Below, piece after piece: positions 7,292 to 10,173 of a stretch of DNA of 10,173 bases. This DNA is from an uncultured Opitutaceae bacterium (GTDB lineage Bacteria > Verrucomicrobiota > Verrucomicrobiae > Opitutales > Opitutaceae), in the NCBI GenBank assembly GCA_946482625.1, contig CAMLSH010000091.1:1-10173 (forward strand), in the 5' to 3' direction. Within the stretch, counting starts at the first letter, position 1, and each line of letters starts with the position of its first letter. The notes beneath the pieces are model-generated. The model saw nothing but the letters and a program-made list of their open reading frames with translations. It did not search any database and had not been told where the DNA came from. The position numbers and the translations under genes are program-made.

Positions 7292-8089
7292 TCAATCCGC
7301 GAGCAGCGTGACGGTTTGCGTTTCGTAGGGCGTGGCAGCGAGCGCGGAACGATAGTCGTCGTCGGTCGCAAACGTGCGTCCGGCAAGGCGACGGACGTTG
7401 AACGTGAACGTCATGCTTTTCTCCTTGAAGGGAGACGGGGAGATTTTGAATACGCCGGGTTCCTGCGGTGTGCAGATAAGCTGGCGGAGCTGGCCGTCGC
7501 GGTCCGCATGGCTGTGGCGCAGGGTGCGCGGCTCCGCGTAGCCGGCGCAGGCGATGAGCGAAAGATTGTCGCAGGCCTGGAGCAGCCGGAAGGCCCGGTC
7601 GAGCGTGCCCTGACTCGCGTTGAGGCGCGCGGCCATTTCGAGCTGAAACGCGCGTTGCGCCGCGACGAACTCCGCGTGGAGTGGACGCTGGTCCGGACGG
7701 ATCGTCGCGAGATCGGCCTGCTCGGTGAGGAGGTTCACGGTGTGCATGGAGACCACGATGGCGGCGAACGGGTTTTGCGCCGCCACAGCATCGGTGGCTT
7801 CGCCGCGTACTCGCAGATAGGCGGGCAAATCGATTTCCTCGAAGGCGGCATAGCTGCCGACGAGGTCTTTGGTGAACGCCTCCGGGATGCGCGCATGCGT
7901 GAGAAAGGGCGCGGCGTCGCGTGCGGCCCAGCCGTCGTCGTGCGCGGAGACCGCATGAAGAACGTCGATACGCGGCTCCGGTGAAGCAAACTGCGCATTA
8001 CCCCACGCTTCTGCAAAAAGGCCGGCGAGCCGCGCGTGTTCGCCGTGCGTGATCAAAAGCCAACCGTCAGGCAGTTCCTTGCGAATCAT
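7292..8089 (-). CDS. DUF3891 family protein
   Basis: A 265-residue protein that I recognise as DUF3891 from its opening (MIRKELPDGWLLITHGEHARLAG), the HDDGW motif (50-54) and the LLQACDNLSL segment (169-178). To my knowledge the family has no established function. It has no signal peptide or membrane segment and looks cytoplasmic. The first two-thirds is mostly helical and the last 60 residues look beta-rich. Conserved-looking polar residues are H15, H18, H50, D51, H116 and D174. Their order, H then HD then a distant D, recalls HD-type metal-dependent phosphohydrolases, which is my inference only. The ATG lies 9 nt after the amidase stop codon, so the gene is the second of a minus-strand pair. 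It converges on the histidine kinase gene with a 62-bp gap. Confidence 0.88.
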   Translation of the reverse strand: MIRKELPDGWLLITHGEHARLAGLFAEAWGNAQFASPEPRIDVLHAVSAHDDGWAARDAAPFLTHARIPEAFTKDLVGSYAAFEEIDLPAYLRVRGEATDAVAAQNPFAAIVVSMHTVNLLTEQADLATIRPDQRPLHAEFVAAQRAFQLEMAARLNASQGTLDRAFRLLQACDNLSLIACAGYAEPRTLRHSHADRDGQLRQLICTPQEPGVFKISPSPFKEKSMTFTFNVRRLAGRTFATDDDYRSALAATPYETQTVTLLAD

Positions 8090-8098
8090 GCATCCCGT

Positions 8099-9397
8099 TT
8101 AGCAGGACGCGGACCGTTTCAGCGCCCAGCTGATCGACGGATTTTGCGGGGTGGGCGTGATAATCTGAAGACCGCTGCTCATGCCGTCGGGCAACGTGAC
8201 TGGAATGGTGAGCACGGCCAATCCGCCGAGACTGGCCGGAACGGTGAGCGCCAGGAGGCGGTTGCGGTTTTCCAATGTGCAATCGGCTTTGGTCAGCGCG
8301 GGAAACGGCGTGGCGGGCATCACGAGAAAATCGTGCGTGCGGAAATAATCCTGCCAGGCCGCGCGGACGGCGTTCCACTTAACGTGCGCTGCATCCAGTT
8401 GGGCGGGCGACCAGCGTCTTCCGCGATCGATGCGCGCCCACACCTCTTTGCCATAGAGCGCGCGATGGGTGTCCAGCCAGGCGGCGTGGACGCCATACGC
8501 CTCGGTGCTTTGCAGAACGGAATATGCGTTGGCCGCATCTTTGAAGGCGTGAGCCAGTGCGTCGCGAGTGGCGGCGTCCGCGGGAGCGGCGTAGTTTGTT
8601 GCGGCGAGCTTCAGGGCTTGCGCCACCGCCGGATCGGCCGGCTGCCCGAGTGCGGAAAAATCCAGCCAGACACCGCGAGGATCTTTTTCGATGACGGGCG
8701 GTTTACCGAGAAGGTAGCGGTTGACGAGTTGAAGATCGGCGGGATTGCGCGTGAACCAGCCGGCTGTGTCGAAACTCGGCGCGAGCGGGAAGGCGTCTTC
8801 GATATAAGTATCCTTCGGCGTGAGACGCAGACCGTAGAGTCCGCAAAACGCGGCGGGCACGCGGATGGAGCCGCCGGTGTCGGTCCCGACTGCGAGCGGT
8901 ACGATGCCGGCCGCGACCGCCGCTGCGGAGCCGCTGCTCGAACCGCCGCTCGTGCGGCCCGGAAAACGGGGATGTTCGCAATCGCCGTGATGCGGATTTT
9001 CGCCAGTGAGACCGTAGGCGAATTCATGGAGATGCGTCTTGGCGGCGAGCACGGTGCCGAGGCCGCGGAGCGAGTGGGGGAGTTTGCTGTCGCGCGGACG
9101 GATCGGCAGCAGGCCGGGAGGAAAATTCGAGCCGGCGTTCATCGGTTGCCCGGCGGTGAAATAGAGATCCTTGAGCACATACGGCACGCCCGCGAGCGGA
9201 GCGATGGTGCCGGCCACGCGGGCGAATGTCGCAGCCATCTCCGCCTGCGAAGAAAGCGTGGCAAAAACGGCGCGTTGCTGGTCGTCAGGGAGGATCGCGC
9301 GCAAACGACGGGCGATCTCGCGCGCGGCGCTCGCGGGGTCACCCGCCGCCAGAGCCTGCCACTCGGCCATGGTGATGGCGGAGAAATGAGACGACAT
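8099..9397 (-). CDS. amidase-signature family hydrolase
   Basis: A 432-residue cytoplasmic hydrolase of the amidase-signature family, which cleaves C-N bonds in amides through a Ser-cisSer-Lys triad. The triad is intact: K76 in VLKDLYF, the glycine/serine-rich loop RTSGGSSSGSAAAVAAG (148-164) with cis-Ser S153, and nucleophile S177 in GTDTGGSIR. The length is typical of a stand-alone amidase rather than the longer GatA. No gatB or gatC is adjacent, so a tRNA amidotransferase role is unlikely. The reading frame stays open 57 codons further upstream to 9568, but that would overlap the start of the divergent ridA gene and add a stretch with no family resemblance, so I chose the ATG at 9397 (MSSHFSAITMAEW). 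No Shine-Dalgarno sequence is present. It leads a pair with the DUF3891 gene and is divergent from the RidA gene. The substrate is unknown. Confidence 0.92.
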   Translation of the reverse strand: MSSHFSAITMAEWQALAAGDPASAAREIARRLRAILPDDQQRAVFATLSSQAEMAATFARVAGTIAPLAGVPYVLKDLYFTAGQPMNAGSNFPPGLLPIRPRDSKLPHSLRGLGTVLAAKTHLHEFAYGLTGENPHHGDCEHPRFPGRTSGGSSSGSAAAVAAGIVPLAVGTDTGGSIRVPAAFCGLYGLRLTPKDTYIEDAFPLAPSFDTAGWFTRNPADLQLVNRYLLGKPPVIEKDPRGVWLDFSALGQPADPAVAQALKLAATNYAAPADAATRDALAHAFKDAANAYSVLQSTEAYGVHAAWLDTHRALYGKEVWARIDRGRRWSPAQLDAAHVKWNAVRAAWQDYFRTHDFLVMPATPFPALTKADCTLENRNRLLALTVPASLGGLAVLTIPVTLPDGMSSGLQIITPTPQNPSISWALKRSASC

Positions 9398-9500
9398 GTG
9401 CGCGAAGGTGCGGTTCGTCGGGGCGAGCGCAATCCTGCGTTTGATCGGACACGCAGACAAAATCTTGGCTTCAGGTCCGTATTCGCCGAAAAGATTCAGC

Positions 9501-9962
9501 ATGAATCCCGAAGCGAAACTCGCCGAACTTGGTTTGAAACTGCCTGCCGTGCCCGCCGCCGGTGGCAACTACGTGCCCACCGTGCGCGTGGGCAATCTGC
9601 TCTACTGCGCCGGAACGATCAGTTCGTTGGACGGCAAGATGACGCATGAAGGCCAGGTCGGCAAAGAGCAGACCGTGCAGACCGGCTACGAGTCGGCGAA
9701 GATTTGCGCGCTGAATACGCTGACGAACATCAAGGCGGCGGTCGGCTCGCTCGATCAGGTGGCGCGTTTCGTTTATGTCGGCGGTTACGTGAACGCGATC
9801 AGCGGATTTCCTGACAGCCCGGCGGTGATCAACGGCGCCAGCGATCTGTTTGTGGCGGTATTTGGCGAGGCGGGGAAACACGCGCGAGCGGCCGTTGCCG
9901 TGGCCGGACTGCCGAAAAACTCGACGGTCGAGGTCCAGGTGATCGTCGAAGTGAAGGGCTGA
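9501..9962 (+). CDS. RidA/YjgF/UK114-family protein
   Basis: A 153-residue protein of the RidA (YjgF/YER057c/UK114) superfamily, whose best-known members form cytoplasmic trimers and hydrolyse reactive imines or enamines such as 2-aminoacrylate. The sequence fits the longer subgroup with an N-terminal AELGLKLP and an internal YVNAISGFPDSPAVINGASDL segment rather than the short RidA archetype. The arginine that binds the substrate carboxylate in RidA appears kept as R129 in KHARAAVAVAGLP. The ATG at 9501 matches the usual family N-terminus. An upstream in-frame ATG at 9396 would add 35 residues overlapping the amidase promoter region and is rejected. The gene diverges from the amidase gene across 103 bp. 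Activity in this subgroup is less well established than in RidA itself, so deaminase function is a family-based inference. Confidence 0.93.
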   Translation: MNPEAKLAELGLKLPAVPAAGGNYVPTVRVGNLLYCAGTISSLDGKMTHEGQVGKEQTVQTGYESAKICALNTLTNIKAAVGSLDQVARFVYVGGYVNAISGFPDSPAVINGASDLFVAVFGEAGKHARAAVAVAGLPKNSTVEVQVIVEVKG

Positions 9963-10032
9963 TTTTCCGGCGAAAGACGAGTGCGGCACACGAAGTCCGG
10001 TCAGGTTCAATAGTCGCGAGAAAAGTCCTTGC

Positions 10033-10062
10033 GCTCGAAAGAGGCGGGAGTTTGCTTCGAGC
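10033..10062. repeat. 7-bp inverted repeat between ridA and tRNA-Ser
   Basis: GCTCGAA (10033-10039) and TTCGAGC (10056-10062) form a perfect inverted repeat around a 16-nt spacer. It ends 9 nt before the tRNA gene and lies 71 nt after the RidA stop codon. It could be part of a terminator, an upstream element of the tRNA transcript, or chance. There is no T-tract. Nothing else is recognisable in the 109 bp between the two genes. Confidence 0.3.
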
Positions 10063-10071
10063 CCCTGCTCC

Positions 10072-10163
<92 letters not shown>

Positions 10164-10173
10164 GGGCAACTTG

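Noticed and set aside
9396..9500. 35-codon upstream extension of the RidA protein
   Set aside because: The family N-terminus starts at 9501, and the extension would overlap the amidase start codon.
9398..9568. 57-codon upstream extension of the amidase
   Set aside because: It would run through the divergent promoter region into the start of ridA and adds residues without family resemblance; the ATG at 9397 gives a normal amidase length.
8036..9649. 537-residue plus-strand open frame across the amidase and DUF3891 genes
   Set aside because: It is the complement of two genes with clear family motifs and has no recognisable domain of its own.

Overview
The window is GC-rich, densely coded bacterial DNA with seven complete protein genes, one gene cut by the left edge and one tRNA gene at the right edge. 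The Gfo/Idh/MocA variant, the MNKTLLLVICDFLLLN-type anchor on the coiled-coil protein and the near-absence of Shine-Dalgarno sequences suggest a Verrucomicrobiota (Opitutaceae-like) chromosome. That placement is inference from family resemblance and was not tested by search. No transposase, integrase, CRISPR array or phage gene is visible.

Layout: (1) 1-1413, minus strand: peptide deformylase (def), then after 4 nt a Gfo/Idh/MocA-type oxidoreductase that runs off the left edge. (2) 1414-1473: a 60-bp divergent control region holding a perfect 6+6 inverted repeat. (3) 1474-4581, plus strand: two tightly spaced genes of unknown function. The first encodes a multi-pass membrane protein with a large domain between its first and second membrane segments. 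The second encodes an N-terminally anchored coiled-coil protein whose C-terminal domain looks to me like a divergent trypsin/HtrA-like fold. This pair is the least described part of the window. (4) 4582-4922: 341 bp without a gene. (5) 4923-7229, plus strand: hybrid sensor histidine kinase with a CHASE4-like sensor, HAMP, HisKA, HATPase and receiver domains. It has no separate response regulator beside it. (6) 7292-9397, minus strand: amidase-signature hydrolase followed after 9 nt by a DUF3891 protein. (7) 9501-9962, plus strand: RidA/YjgF-family protein, divergent from the amidase. (8) 10072-10163: tRNA-Ser(GCU) with encoded CCA.

How the genes fit together: def is housekeeping and its oxidoreductase partner is probably only co-transcribed. 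The membrane protein and coiled-coil protein probably form one envelope-associated complex. Amidase, DUF3891 and RidA form a small cluster that could handle an amide or imine nitrogen substrate, but the substrate cannot be read from the sequence. The histidine kinase may sense a periplasmic signal, with its target encoded elsewhere.
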